Below are positions 11,146 through 22,243 of a stretch of 64,000 bases of DNA, one piece after another (within the stretch, counting starts at the first letter, position 1; each line of letters starts with the position of its first letter). The DNA lies in NCBI GenBank assembly GCA_030015575.1, contig CM057337.1:339522583-339586582 (forward strand), in the 5' to 3' direction. The position numbers and the translations under genes are program-made. The notes beneath the pieces are model-generated. The model was not told the DNA's origin and made no database searches. It saw nothing but the letters and a program-made list of their open reading frames with translations. This stretch comes from Agapanthus africanus (Eukaryota; Streptophyta; Magnoliopsida; Asparagales; Amaryllidaceae).

Positions 11146-12195
11146 TGTAACATTTCAAAAAAATAAAATATTATTTTTGGGAATTTTTATAATTTAATAT
11201 TATTTTTAATGAATATTTTAATATTTCGGTATAATTAAATACAGATAAATGGGAAAAATTATGGAAAATTCTAAAATAGGGTATTTTATGGAATTATGCC
11301 ATTTTTAAGTTTTTATGATTAGTTTGACACTAATTTTGTGCTAATCGCGATTAAAAATCACTAATCGGAATTTTTTTAGCATTTTTGTGCAAAATATACA
11401 CATATCATTTTTTTTTACACTTGTGCATTTTCTACCATGTTGTTTTAGGGTTACTATTGGTGTGAGAAGGAATTTGGGTTAAGGAAAAAGAAAAGAAAAG
11501 GAAAAGGGAATAGAATATTAGGTATGGTAAGAGAGAGAAAGGGGGGGTGTTTACCTTTGACTTGTGTGAACCATTCCTCCATTTTCTTCACCATTCCTCT
11601 CTCCCTCTTCTTTGGTTGCTGCTGCTGCTGCCCTAGCTCCTTCTCTCCCTCTTCAACTCCTCAAATCATCTCATTAAACAACTCCAAAACCCCACTTCCA
11701 TTTCACTAAAAAGGTGCACAAGCTCAAGACAAACACATTGGACCAAGAAAGGAAGGATTTTGGCCACTAGGGGAAACTCAAGAAAATTCTTGAGTTGCCA
11801 AATGAGATATTTTCTGGACCATTAGCTTAGTTTTTGCATTACTTATACCCCCATGCTAGATTAGAACCGATATTGTGTGATGTTGTGGACTTAAGAAAAA
11901 CCTAGTTAGGGTTATGGAAATTTGAGAGTTATGATGTGAAATTGAGCTCATTAGAGGCTGCACAAACACCCTAGTGTTTGAATTAAGACCCAAACCTGAG
12001 ACTTGAAACACGGAATACGGATTTAGAAACCGATATCAGAAAAACTGTGATTCCTGTGAAGGTTATATGAGATCTGCTATCACCCCGAGACTCTGAAAAT
12101 TATTTTGGATTGACAATGAGATATGCAGGCACCTAGGAACCATCACCCAAAGCCCTAGCCCCTAACCCCTCTTTCAGGCCGCAAATAAAACCATT

Positions 12196-12216
12196 CTGGC
12201 CACAAATTGCGGCCAG
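12196..12216. repeat. Near-palindrome in LARD-1 3' LTR
   Basis: CTGGCCACAA-A-TTGCGGCCAG: the same element as at 1355-1375, with one mismatch between the arms. Confidence 0.7.
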
Positions 12217-12552
12217 ACCAGGATGGATTTGGCTAGCATTGGTTCTGTAGCTTTATTTCATGTACATTGGACCCCTAGTATATGCAAAATTGTTCAATTT
12301 GACCTAGGGTGAAATCTGGGACCCTTTTCTTAAGCTGTTGTTTTGATTCATGTTTCCGTATTTCGTATTTTGAATTTTGGATTTATATATCTGTGTTTTA
12401 CCTCGATTTCTTGGCGTTTGGACGACGGTATCGAGGATTGATTGATGGTTTTGAAGCCTAGTCTATAGGTTCTAACCTATAGGCACTAGCGTGTCGTTTT
12501 GGATATTCCCGATGTGATTTTAATACGCATTCCGATTATGTTATCTATGTAG

Positions 12553-12622
12553 GTACCATCATGAGGATTCCACACGATGAAAAAGACGAAGGCGACATCG
12601 ACACCGACATGCAGGATTCAAG
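12553..12622 (+). other. Exon-like block in LTR (LARD-1 3' LTR)
   Basis: This 70-bp block is preceded by CTATGTAG and followed by GTGAGTAGAT. It is GC-richer than its surroundings. The next strong acceptor-like site downstream is TTCTTGCAG, ending at 14729, giving a possible intron of about 2.1 kb. Confidence 0.4.
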
Positions 12623-12693
12623 GTGAGTAGATTATATCTACGAGGGAAGTCGGGTGGATGGCGTATAGCACCCCCGCAGTTCGATGTCTAGTA

Positions 12694-12702
12694 TACTATA
12701 TA

Positions 12703-12742
<40 letters not shown>
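12694..12742. repeat. TA microsatellite
   Basis: Runs of TA, interrupted once or twice near the start, inside the LARD-1 3' LTR. Confidence 0.9.
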
Positions 12743-12745
<3 letters not shown>

Positions 12746-13604
12746 AGCTTTTGTGTGACTTGGTTATTTAGGATGTGTTAGGTGTACTATGGATAGGTTA
12801 GGGTTAGAAGTAAACTAGTGTAGTTCCTAGTCGCGAACCCTAGAATAGGTTTACACCCCCCCCCCCACACATGCATATTTGCTATATTTATACTGTGATG
12901 ATGAGGATAATGGATGACATTGGAGATGAGTCGATGATATTGGGCATAGCGGGCCTTGGGACGTGTGTTTTACACACGCATCCATATTTATATAGATGGT
13001 ATCAGTTGTACTAGACTTATATCAGTACCCCAGTTCATGAGATATGATGATAAGGATACCAGATAATTGATGAGCTAACTGTGATATTGACCCGTAACCA
13101 GCCATTGGGATGCTGTACGACGATTTACCGTACGAGCTTTATATTGATGATAGATCTGCACTCATGACTCGAGAATGTCATATGATATACTGTATCGTAT
13201 GCGATACTATTGAGGTGGGATCACCGAATATTATATTTATATTTATATATATCGACTCAGATTTAGGCGGTTTCCATACCCCTCCCGATTGACTTGATAG
13301 TTAGATATGTAGTTTGCATAGTAGATGTTAGACTAGACCCGAGTCATACCTATTTCAAAAACTAACGAATCGGGAATATTTTAAAGATAGGCAAAAGGGA
13401 TTCTACGAATATTTTCAAACGATGCATCTTTTCTTAAAACACCGTAGCCCTTATTTTACTAAAAACCCTGATTCGTCTTATTTCAAATGGCAAAGCTGCA
13501 TGATATATTTATTGTTGTAGATTCTTCACTGTTGCGGTGATTATTCGTTTTCTGCATATTCTTGTTATTTGCATCGCATTGCATGCTGTTAGGACACCAG
13601 CACC

Positions 13605-13670
13605 ATTATCGATGATGCATATGTTCCACGTACACTTGCTCGCCGGCTCACACACTTCATCATCGATAAT
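13605..13670 (+). repeat. Conserved hairpin in LARD-1 3' LTR
   Basis: Perfect 13-bp arms ATTATCGATGATG (13605-13617) and CATCATCGATAAT (13658-13670) with a 40-base loop. TTGCCATG overlaps the end of the right arm and runs into the flank. Other LTR copies keep the pairing with different stem bases. Confidence 0.75.
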
Positions 13671-15485
13671 TGCCATGTCATTACACTGTAGTACTGTTTC
13701 ATTCAGGATATGACCCTTGCATGGCATACTTGTGTACCTATATACTGTATATTCATACGTATTCGCACATACATAGATGATTCTGGCTTGATTAGAGTTT
13801 TGGGAACTGCAAGATACTCTTTAAAACTGATTCATTTTAAAAGAGCGGTTTCCCTCAATATGTGCATATTACTATTCCATGTTGCATGATATACTGATAT
13901 GCTTGCATTTCTTTTACATGTCGCATACATCATGCTTTTGATTATACGCATTGAGATATGTTGTTTCTATGATATTTCTGGATTTGCGAACCGTAGGTAT
14001 TTCAAAAGAAAGTATGTAATTATTTTAAAAACTCGGTTATCCTTGATATGATATTTCAGTGTGTCCACCATGTGTTTTCTCGGTGCTGAGAGCGATATGT
14101 GAAACCTGATTCGAGTAGTTGGATGATCCGATTGCGGGTACATGGTGGGCCCGGTATGGTACCTCGGGGCGAGAACGGATCTGCTGTGTAGCTAGACGAT
14201 GAGCCTGACAGTAGGACCACTACCTACCGGTGATTGTATTTGAACTCGGCGGTTATCCGGAGGATACCGACCGGAGTTATGAGATGATACGGGCCGGTCT
14301 GGACTGACGGAGCCCTATATGGATGAGGATTTACGTGCCGATACTAGGCACAGGTTTCATGATGTTTTCGAGTGTCGATGCTAGGCACTCAGGTTCCATG
14401 ATTTTGATTATATCCTCATATTTCCATCCATATGCTTCATGATATTTACATGCATGATGCTTATTATCATTGGGTGACATGTGGGCGAGATCCATATACA
14501 TACATACTTATGATTTGTTATTACCGAGGCACTGGCACGAGCACTTGGCACTACACACATGTATAGAGGTTACATTGCCACCTTATCATGCCTCAGACTT
14601 ATTCATTTGAGGATATATTATATCTAATTGTATTGACCTAGGATTATGTCATACATACGATTTCTGCTCTGTGATATTTTCTATTCACGAGTTGGCAACT
14701 CACCCCCGTTGTGCCACAGTTTCTTGCAGGTTTTGCCGTACAGGTTCCATGGCGGCATGTCTGGCACACTGTTTCCTTTGCGGGTGATTTGCTTTGGTAG
14801 GTGGGTTCTTTTGCATCAGAACCACCATTGAACCTGTATTATTCAGTTGTATCTAGTAATTCCATCAACCAAACTTGTATATTGTTTCAGACATAGAAAA
14901 CCAGTTATGTATTATTTCGACCTTAGAGTCGCGCATTGTAGTATTACGATTTTCATGCTGTTTTGAGTTTCTTTCTGAGTTTTGATCCACGCCTTTCGGC
15001 GTTATATATTATATTTCTTGCGTGGTTGTGACCGTCGATTGACGAAGAGCTAGCTCCCGCTTGGGGATGCCTTTTATCATTGCATATATATCATTCTTGT
15101 TATAGCCCGTTAGGGGCCAGTATTCACAAAGGAAACTCTACCGAAATTTTTAGAAAAGACTATAGATTTTAAAAATGCACATTCGGCTTACTTATTTAAA
15201 AACCTTGCTTTTAAAACATGTTTTCTTCACTTCTAAAATCTATTTTTCCTTCATTTATTATTTAAAATGGTTTTAGATTTCTGGGCTTTTGGCTTACTTG
15301 GATTAGATGGAGTCCTATAGACTTTATATGATTCAAGGGCCAGTCACGTGCTCTTTTGGGTCGTGACAAACGTATCGGACACACGCGCGTTTAGTTCGCG
15401 ACACGAGTTTCTCGTTTGGCTTCGATATTGCGTTTTTCCAGGGTTTTGCTTATATGTATTCTTTGTGTAAATTCTAGGTTTGCAG

Positions 15486-15550
15486 GTGGGTACGTCGGAC
15501 GCCGCAAAGAAGGGGAAACAAGTGGTCGGCTACGCTTAGCACGAGACCAG
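15486..15550 (+). other. Exon-like block in LTR (LARD-3)
   Basis: A 65-bp block between GTTTGCAG and GTGGGTAGATTT. It shares GGACGCCGCAAAGAAGGG-type sequence with the minus-strand block at 945-1010. Confidence 0.4.
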
Positions 15551-15703
15551 GTGGGTAGATTTAACATCTACGGGGAAATCGCCCGTATGGCGTTAAGCAT
15601 CAGGGCGTGATAGGATATTGTAGACGTATATATTCATATATACTATTGTAGCATACCCATTCCTTGTTGCATATAGAAATGGTAGTTATATGACACTGCA
15701 CTG

Positions 15704-15762
15704 TCACTAACGGTTTAAGATGCACAAGCACTATTTGTATGTTACACTCACACCGTTAGTGA
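15704..15762 (+). repeat. Hairpin in LARD-3 LTR with a different stem
   Basis: Perfect 11-bp arms TCACTAACGGT (15704-15714) and ACCGTTAGTGA (15752-15762), followed by TTGCCATGACAC. Position and flank equal those of the hairpin at 13605-13670, while the stem sequence is different. Confidence 0.75.
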
Positions 15763-15862
15763 TTGCCATGACACTCGCATTATAGGATTGCTACGAATCA
15801 TATATTGTTTTGATCACCGCATCATTGATGTTTAGACATGACTTGTCACATATTGGCATACA

Positions 15863-16157
15863 TTCATTGATATATCCCTACTTGCGCACATGCACATTGT
15901 ATATTGATATTAGTGTATATATTCATTGATATATCCCTACTTGCGCACATGCACACTGTATATTCATATTAGTGCATACATTCATTGATATATCCCTACT
16001 TGTGCACATGCACACTGTATATTCATATTAGTGCATGCATTCATTGATATATCCCTACTTGCGCACATGCATACTGTATATTCATATTAGTGCATATATT
16101 CATTGATATATCCCTATTTGCGCACATGCACACTGTATATTCATATTAGTGCATACG
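15863..16157. repeat. 59-bp tandem repeat, five copies
   Basis: Units start at 15863, 15922, 15981, 16040 and 16099, exactly 59 bp apart, each opening with TTCATTGATATATCCCTA; a partial sixth begins at 16158. Copies differ by only a few bases. Confidence 0.95.
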
Positions 16158-16852
16158 TTCATTGATCCATACTTGCGTGGATAGATCCATACTTGCGTAT
16201 ATATCCACATGCACATTTATACCAATATACATACATATGTCACATACATGGATGATATTGGCTTTGATTTCTAGAAGATAGGGACCGCATAAGATATTTT
16301 CAAAAAACTGGATCCATTTTAAAAGAGCGGTTTCCCTTTTTACTCTTAGTGGCATACACCACATTGCATGGATTTACGCATTGAGTTTTGGATTCGTGTG
16401 ATTTCAGGATTTGAGAACCAAGGTATTATTTTAAGAAAATACGCACTGTTTTAAAAACCCGGTTTCTCTTGATATGATATTTCAGTATGTGCACCATGAG
16501 TTTTCTCAGTTCGTGAGAGCTTGTGTGAGTATACCCGATTCGAGGAGTGGTAGGCACCGTCTGCGGGTTCATGGTCGACTCGGTATGGTACCCCGGGGCA
16601 AGAAGACTCGTATAGTTAGACGGTGAGCCCGGCAGAGGGACTACTACCTACGAGTGATTGGTTGGACCTGGCGGTTATCCGGAGGATACTGACCAGAGTC
16701 GATAGTTGGATACGGGCCGACCCGTACTGCCGGGGGCCGAGGGCCGATTCCGCAGATGGAGCATGACTATTGTACGACTATTTTTTTCCCATACTTAGCA
16801 TTCAGTGTTATACATCTCATTCCGTATCTGTAGTACCTGATAGAGTACTTTT

Positions 16853-17005
16853 GTACGACTATTGCATATCCTGCTCATCCTATATACATGTTATTAGATT
16901 GCATTTGCTATGCATGACTATCGCATACCCTGCTCATCATATAGAGATGTTATTAGATCGCACTTGTTGCATGATTATTGCGCATCCAGCTCATCATATA
17001 GATGT
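16853..17005. repeat. Degenerate repeat of about 55-60 bp, three copies
   Basis: Three units share GACTATYGCATAYCCTGCTC-type sequence and ATGTTATTAGAT, starting near 16853, 16912 and 16969, within the LARD-3 LTR. Confidence 0.75.
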
Positions 17006-17768
17006 TATCTGTTGGCATAGGTTAGAGTATCGCAGTACGTGCATACTCGCGATTACCTTTATATGTTATCTACTATTCATGAGTTGGCAACTCACCCCCG
17101 TTGTGCCACAGTGTTTGCAGGTTGCCCCTCAGAGTAGTTGAGGCAGGGCTACTTTCTTGCATCTTTTGATACGGATAACACTGCAGTTGGCGCGTGAGCC
17201 CTTTTGCTGATAGGTGGGTTTTTACGGTATCCGTTTATTTTCTAGTTGTACACACTATTGTATCTAGTACTCTCCAACTACTATTCATGTATTGACTTAG
17301 AGACCAGTTGTGAGGATGAATTTTGTACTCTGGTGTCGAGCTCGTTATGAGCCGACTTTATTTATGCAGTTTTATCTTTCATGTTGTCTTCACTTATTTT
17401 TGCTCTTTCTTCGGTACGGCGTCGTATATTATTTTATTGTGGTGATTGTTTCCGCCGTTGGGCATGATTGCTCCCGTTTGGGGACGCTTTATTCTTATTG
17501 TATATCATTTTACTTATATCTTGTCTTGTACCCGATTCGGGGCTAGTTTTTTCAAAGGAAATGCTGCCGAGATTTTTTTAAGAAAACAACTTAAACTTTA
17601 AAGAATTTTACTAAATTGCTTGAGGTTTTCTAAATGTTTTCATCAAATGTTTTAACACTCACTACTTTTAATGGTTTTGATTCTGGGTTTCGGCTTACTT
17701 AGCCGTGTTACGCCTGTAAACGTTACGTGGTTAAGTGCCGATCACGGGCCAAACTTCGGGTCATGACA

Positions 17769-18034
17769 GATGTAGATACTTGTGTTGGGTATTCAGTTGA
17801 TAGTAACAGTTTTGAGAGCTTGCCTCTCTTTCAGGTTACTCATATTTGGATGCACTCCTAAGTTGAGTAATGTTGATCAGCCTCTCTCCATTAAGTTGAC
17901 ATGCACTGGAGACAGCTGCATAATTTGAAACAGGTTCTAATTAAATCAGTGCCTCTGTTTCTATATTGTATATAGAATGGATCATATCTTAACGAAGTTA
18001 AGGTCTATGGAATTGTCCGGATTATGCTTAAAAC
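17769..18034 (+). pseudogene. Copia element C2, internal fragment (late pol region)
   Basis: Closely matches 42694-42965 of the complete copia element C1, in the region before its reverse-transcriptase remnant, and has no open frame of its own. On the left it is cut by the LARD-3 LTR, on the right by the minus-strand copia C3. It belongs to an element whose 3' LTR tail is probably at about 24600-24873. Confidence 0.7.
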
Positions 18035-20254
18035 TGTAGGGTTCCTAGGCACTCTCAAGAGGTCTCACAAGGCATCAACCATGCCAAATTCAAAAATTAC
18101 GGTGCCGAGAAACCCTAGACTACGGATCGTTGGCTAGATTTTTAGGCGAAAAAGAAACTAGTTTACAACTAAACTAAAAGAACGGAAATACAACCTTTGT
18201 AGATCCGTTTCTCCACCTCCATAGCTCCATGATGAAGTCCTCTCCGCTGTCCAAATCGAACCATGACTCTTGCATCGGCTTCATCGGAGAAAAAGCGGGC
18301 TAGGTCATCGATGACGATGCCGAAGATGATCTACGTCGAGGCATCACTAGATCAAGCTCCACCTTCACCAAGCCTTGAAAACTTGTGAAGGAAACACCCT
18401 ATACTACTTGGCAAGAGGTAGAGGATGAAGAAATAGGAAGTGGGTTCACTTTAGAATTGGATTTCTCACATGATTTCATCACTTGCCATTGATGAGGCAA
18501 GCTTTTCTTCTTTGAAGATGAAGAAGAAGAAGATGATAATATTATGATAGAATAATAAGATTAACTTGAAAAGATAATCCCATTCATTCTTATCATAATA
18601 GTTACCATGGTTAAGTGTAGAGAATGAACCAAGGTTAAGTGAATGGTTAGGTTAGGCATGAAACAAAAATGGTGGACTTTTTCAAAGCTTCATGAAGCTT
18701 CAATGTAAAACAAAGCAAGCCACCATTTCTTTTCTTTTGCCAAAATGAATGAATAAATGAATAAATAGATAATAAGTGAATAAACAAAACCCTAACCACT
18801 CTCACAACCATGGTTTAATCTTTACACAAATCCAAGTTAACATGTATCATCAAACATGATACAATCAAGTGCACAAAAGTATATCACATATACAACTTGT
18901 GCAATCCAAGTGAGAAAATCCATTTAAAATGAACCAATACTAGTTAATGCAAAGTAATATATCAAATATATAATCATACATTAAATCATTAAATCAATAC
19001 TTGATTTAACGATCCGGTCATATCGCATATAACCGACTAGTATTCTATGTATCGGCTTACCGAATCAACCCTTGATTCGATAACTACGTTATATCGCATA
19101 TAACCATTCGATACATTCATCGCGAGAATAGAATACGGTATCACATACACGCATTATTCTCAGTCCTGCACATATCTCATATGCGCTCCTATTTCGTTTC
19201 GCTTGAGCCAGGAAACCTCTGTGTAGGACTCTAAAGACTCGTCAATACGCCGGCAGCAGGTGATGATCATATCAAACACCCACAAGCCGCAAGCGGTCTG
19301 CTAAACGTAACGGCCACCCGGGTATTGAGCGATCAGAAGATCGACGAGCAAGCCCGCTCACACTCCAGTAAATCCAACCAGTAACACTACCGTACAGTCC
19401 GGTCTGATCGTCTGATATGTCACATATCTCGCCTAGGAGTGGTAAACGTCAGACCCAATAGCTCGATAAGTCATGTCGATATGAGGTCTATAACAGTTCG
19501 AGAAACTACTGGTAACACTTACCAGTAAATCTCAGCAACCCTGGCCAGGGATTTCCGGTCATAGCCAATCGAACACAGCGCAACATCAACTCCCTATACC
19601 GGGAGAGACGAATCCCCTCCTATCGCTCATTGCCTCCATGTGACTCGGGACTGTACCCAAAAACCACCGTTTTGCACGCCCTCTTGGACGTGGTAAGATG
19701 GAAATCAAAGCACAGTGGGAACCACACAAGACTCTATGACGATCTCGGGTCAACAGACTACTCTGTACCAGTGTCACCAGAGAACTGCCATCTAACGTAA
19801 GGTATAATACCATCTGGGAGTTCTCGGCGAGTCCGTCCAGTGTACCCAGTCTCCACTGAGCACCCGTATATCATCTCTGATGTCAAACACCAATGGATAT
19901 GGGATCATCCATCGCGCATCTGTATGGGTCGAGAAGGTACACGCTAGTCTACTCTGGTATATCGATGCCCCCATCTCGATACACCCACGACTAGGGACTT
20001 TCAAGGATGTACTTATGGACTACCATGTCCCCACTAGTATGATCCGCATCATAGTCCAGGTAGTCAAGTACACATCCTAAGGGCTTTACCAACATGTATC
20101 GGAAAGACAATCAGTGTACACGTTAAGGTAAAGAGTAACCAGATAGCATACTATCATGTCGAGCGAGAAAGTCCTCCCTATATATGTCCAAGCATCCACT
20201 ACAATATACATCCTATGTATAGTAATGGTCTCTAGGGCATACATATAACTAACA
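18035..20254 (-). mobile_element. 3' LTR of minus-strand copia C3 (2220 bp)
   Basis: Read on the minus strand it starts TGTTAGTTATATGTATGCCC (20254) and ends at 18035 with CCTACA. Directly upstream on that strand (20255-20273) is the copia-type polypurine tract CAAGTGGGAGAT. The middle resembles the other copia LTRs, with the phrases GGTACAGTCCCGAG and ACCGGACTGTACGG. The left flank is AAAAC (18030-18034). The matching right-hand copy is not seen, because the other end of C3 is missing. Confidence 0.85.
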
Positions 20255-20273
20255 ATCTCCCACTTGCACTAGG
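20255..20273 (-). promoter_or_regulatory. Polypurine tract of copia C3
   Basis: On the minus strand the sequence reads CTAGTGCAAGTGGGAGAT and runs directly into the LTR start TGTTAG. Confidence 0.8.
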
Positions 20274-20420
20274 GCCATCTGATAGCAGTGGTTGTAGTAT
20301 CTCATACTCAACCATCCTATAAAAATCTCTCTCTGGGAACAGGCCTTTGTGAGTGGATCCACTGTGTTGTCCTCTGAGTCTACTCTCCAAACCTCGATCA
20401 CCCTGGAGATCATCCATCTC
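20255..20420 (-). pseudogene. Copia RNase H C-terminal remnant (C3)
   Basis: On the minus strand a frame reads VIEVWRVDSEDNTVDPLTKA, matching the end of copia RNase H (a DNTVDPLTK-type motif), shortly before the polypurine tract. The frame shifts within about 60 codons. Confidence 0.7.
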
Positions 20421-21057
20421 CATGATCAGGTGACACTGCCTTAGAATATGTCTGGATCACTGATGGGACCGGCGTTCCTTGGCATAAGCCACAACTCCAT
20501 TGTCACACAATGGGAGGAACAAAGTTCATCTTATGAACTAATATACACCCAGACTGCCTCTTTGGTAGCATCTTAAGTAGCGATGTATCCTGCCTTTATC
20601 GTCTAGTATGCCACGGTATCTAGCTTGGAACTCTTCCAACATACTGTCCCTTTACTGAGGGAAAAGACAATGCCTGTGACTGACATTCAGTCGTCTTTAT
20701 CACCCTGGAACCTTTCCAGTGATTCTCCCCAGGATCAACTGATACCATCTCACAACAACTAGTGAGAATCCTAACATCCATTTAGATCTATCTCATAGAT
20801 CCAAAACCCAGGATTTAGTAGGTATTAATTTGATCCTATGTGGAGAATCATTGTGATAAGCGGAGATTGATCGAGCGTAGCATAGGAAACTTCTTCCCCA
20901 TCAAGAGTATGTTATCCACGTACTCTACGAGGATCGTCAAAATACTCCCTACTACCTTTTTGTTTATATACAAGGTTCATCTACCATTTTGATGATGTCA
21001 ACTTCTTTGACTAATCCATCAAAACAAATGTTCCAACTCTGCGATGCCTGCTTTATC

Positions 21058-21327
21058 CTATAAAGTATCTTGCACACGTTTCCGCTGCTCCCACTGTCTA
21101 CGAGGCCCTCTGGCTGTGTACTTATAGACGCACTCTTCTAAAACATCATTTAGAAAAGCAGTCATGACACCCAACCGCCAGATATCGTAGTCATGGTATG
21201 TAGCCGTGGCAAGTAGTATCTGGATGGACTTAAGCATAGGTACTGGAAAAGGTTTCATCATTATCCACGCCTGGTCGATGACGAAAACCTTTAACAAGTC
21301 TAGCTTTGAAAGTCTCAACTTTTCCAT
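21058..21327 (-). pseudogene. Copia reverse transcriptase fragment (C3)
   Basis: The 89-aa frame has VPMLKSIQILLATATYHDYDIW and LGVMTAFLNDVLEECVYKY, the copia pattern from the first RT motifs (usually DVKTAFLNG.LEEEVYM). It continues to QWEQRKR, also present in the C1 remnant near 43430. Key positions have changed (usual DVKTAFLNG, here GVMTAFLND), and downstream frames are broken, so no active enzyme is expected. Confidence 0.8.
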
Positions 21328-21509
21328 CTACACCAGGTAATCTTCTCAAGATATACTTGCTCCTGATGGGGATTTAACCCTTCAGATATAGCAACCAAAG
21401 TCCATACTCTGTTGGTGTATAAGGATTCCATCTCAGATCGATAAACATCCAGCCATTCTTACAGAGTCTCACTCCTGATGGCCAGCTCGAAACTAGTTGG
21501 GTCATCATC

Positions 21510-21746
21510 TTATGATGCAATCCTCGCTCCCACTGTCATAGAGAAACCGAAGTATCTCTCAGGTGGGTGAGGAACCCTACTAGATCGGCGGAGAGGCTGA
21601 GGTTCGTTGGTAACTATTGAATCCTTTGGTTCTATCAAATCATCAGCTGTATTTTGTATAGCTGGAACCTTTCCGGTTCTACATAACAGATCTTGCCTCG
21701 AGCTTGTCCGGATTTTACTTTTAGACATAGGCCGGACAACCCCCAA
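21510..21746 (-). pseudogene. Copia IN-RT linker fragment (C3)
   Basis: This 78-aa frame contains PLRRSSRVPHPPERYFGF, the hallmark of the variable linker between integrase and reverse transcriptase in plant copia polyproteins. Its place between the two other C3 remnants confirms the minus-strand order. Confidence 0.8.
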
Positions 21747-22051
21747 TCTTAACTAGCTTAAGACATGGGCTCTTCCCATACCATATCTCATATGGAGTGG
21801 TAGGCAACTGATTTGATTTGAACCCTATTCAATAGGTATGCAGCTTCTCAAGTGCATAACTCCCCAAAAGGAAATAGGTAACTCAGTAGTACTCATCATA
21901 GAGCACACCTTATCATATAGGGTGTGATTGCTCCGCCCCGATATACCATCGTGCTATGGTGTATACGGAGGAGTAATGCTGAGAGAGAATCTCATTCTCC
22001 TTTAGAATAGTCCAGGATTTCCGTGCTGAAGTATTCTCCTCCCTGATATCA

Positions 22052-22243
22052 TCAAAGGACATAATACTTATACCCGTATTGGTTCTCTACTTCTAACTTA
22101 TATTCTGTGAATATCTCAAAAGGTTCGGACTCATGTTGCAACAGGAACATAGGTCTGAATCTCGAAAGATCATCAGAGAATATAATGAAGTACAAAGAAC
22201 CGGTCTTGGCATGTGTAGACAGGGGACCTACATACATCAACAT
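22052..22243 (-). pseudogene. Copia integrase core fragment (C3)
   Basis: The 63-aa frame contains YVGPLSTHAKTGSLYFIIFSD followed by DLSRF and HESEPFEIFTEYKLEVENQYG, matching the copia integrase core (usual DVCGPM...YFITFTDDYSRY and KSEAFEKFKEF). The first catalytic aspartate position is occupied by Tyr or Val. Truncated on both sides. Confidence 0.78.

Larger units (their letters stand above)
11146..15368 (+). mobile_element. LARD-1 3' LTR, complete (4223 bp)
   Basis: Begins TGTAACATTTC and ends GGGTCGTGACA. Landmarks in order: an AT-rich start; a pyrimidine-rich stretch (about 11570-11700) like plant leader or promoter Y-patches; a near-palindrome at 12196-12216; an exon-like block at 12553-12622; a TA microsatellite at 12694-12742; a hairpin at 13605-13670; and the conserved GTTGGCAACTCACCCCCG block at 14693-14710, followed by TTCTTGCAG at 14721-14729. 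The 61-aa frame at 11524-11709 is an accident of the pyrimidine tract. The flank after it, AACGT (15369-15373), should equal the flank left of the 5' LTR, which is out of view. Confidence 0.88.
15369..17768 (+). mobile_element. LTR 3' portion of another long-LTR element (LARD-3)
   Basis: Begins abruptly where LARD-1 was inserted and ends with GGGTCATGACA at 17768. It has the family landmarks: exon-like block (15486-15550), hairpin (15704-15762), the GTTGGCAACTCACCCCCG block (17082-17099) and a region like CCGGAGGATACTGACC near 16680. The right flank GATGT (17769-17773) lies in copia sequence, so this LTR inserted into that copia element. Its start is out of view to the left. Confidence 0.85.

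Noticed and set aside
15863-16157. Regular 59-bp array considered as CRISPR or centromeric satellite
   Set aside because: Units are contiguous with no unique spacers, and the array has only five copies inside an LTR.
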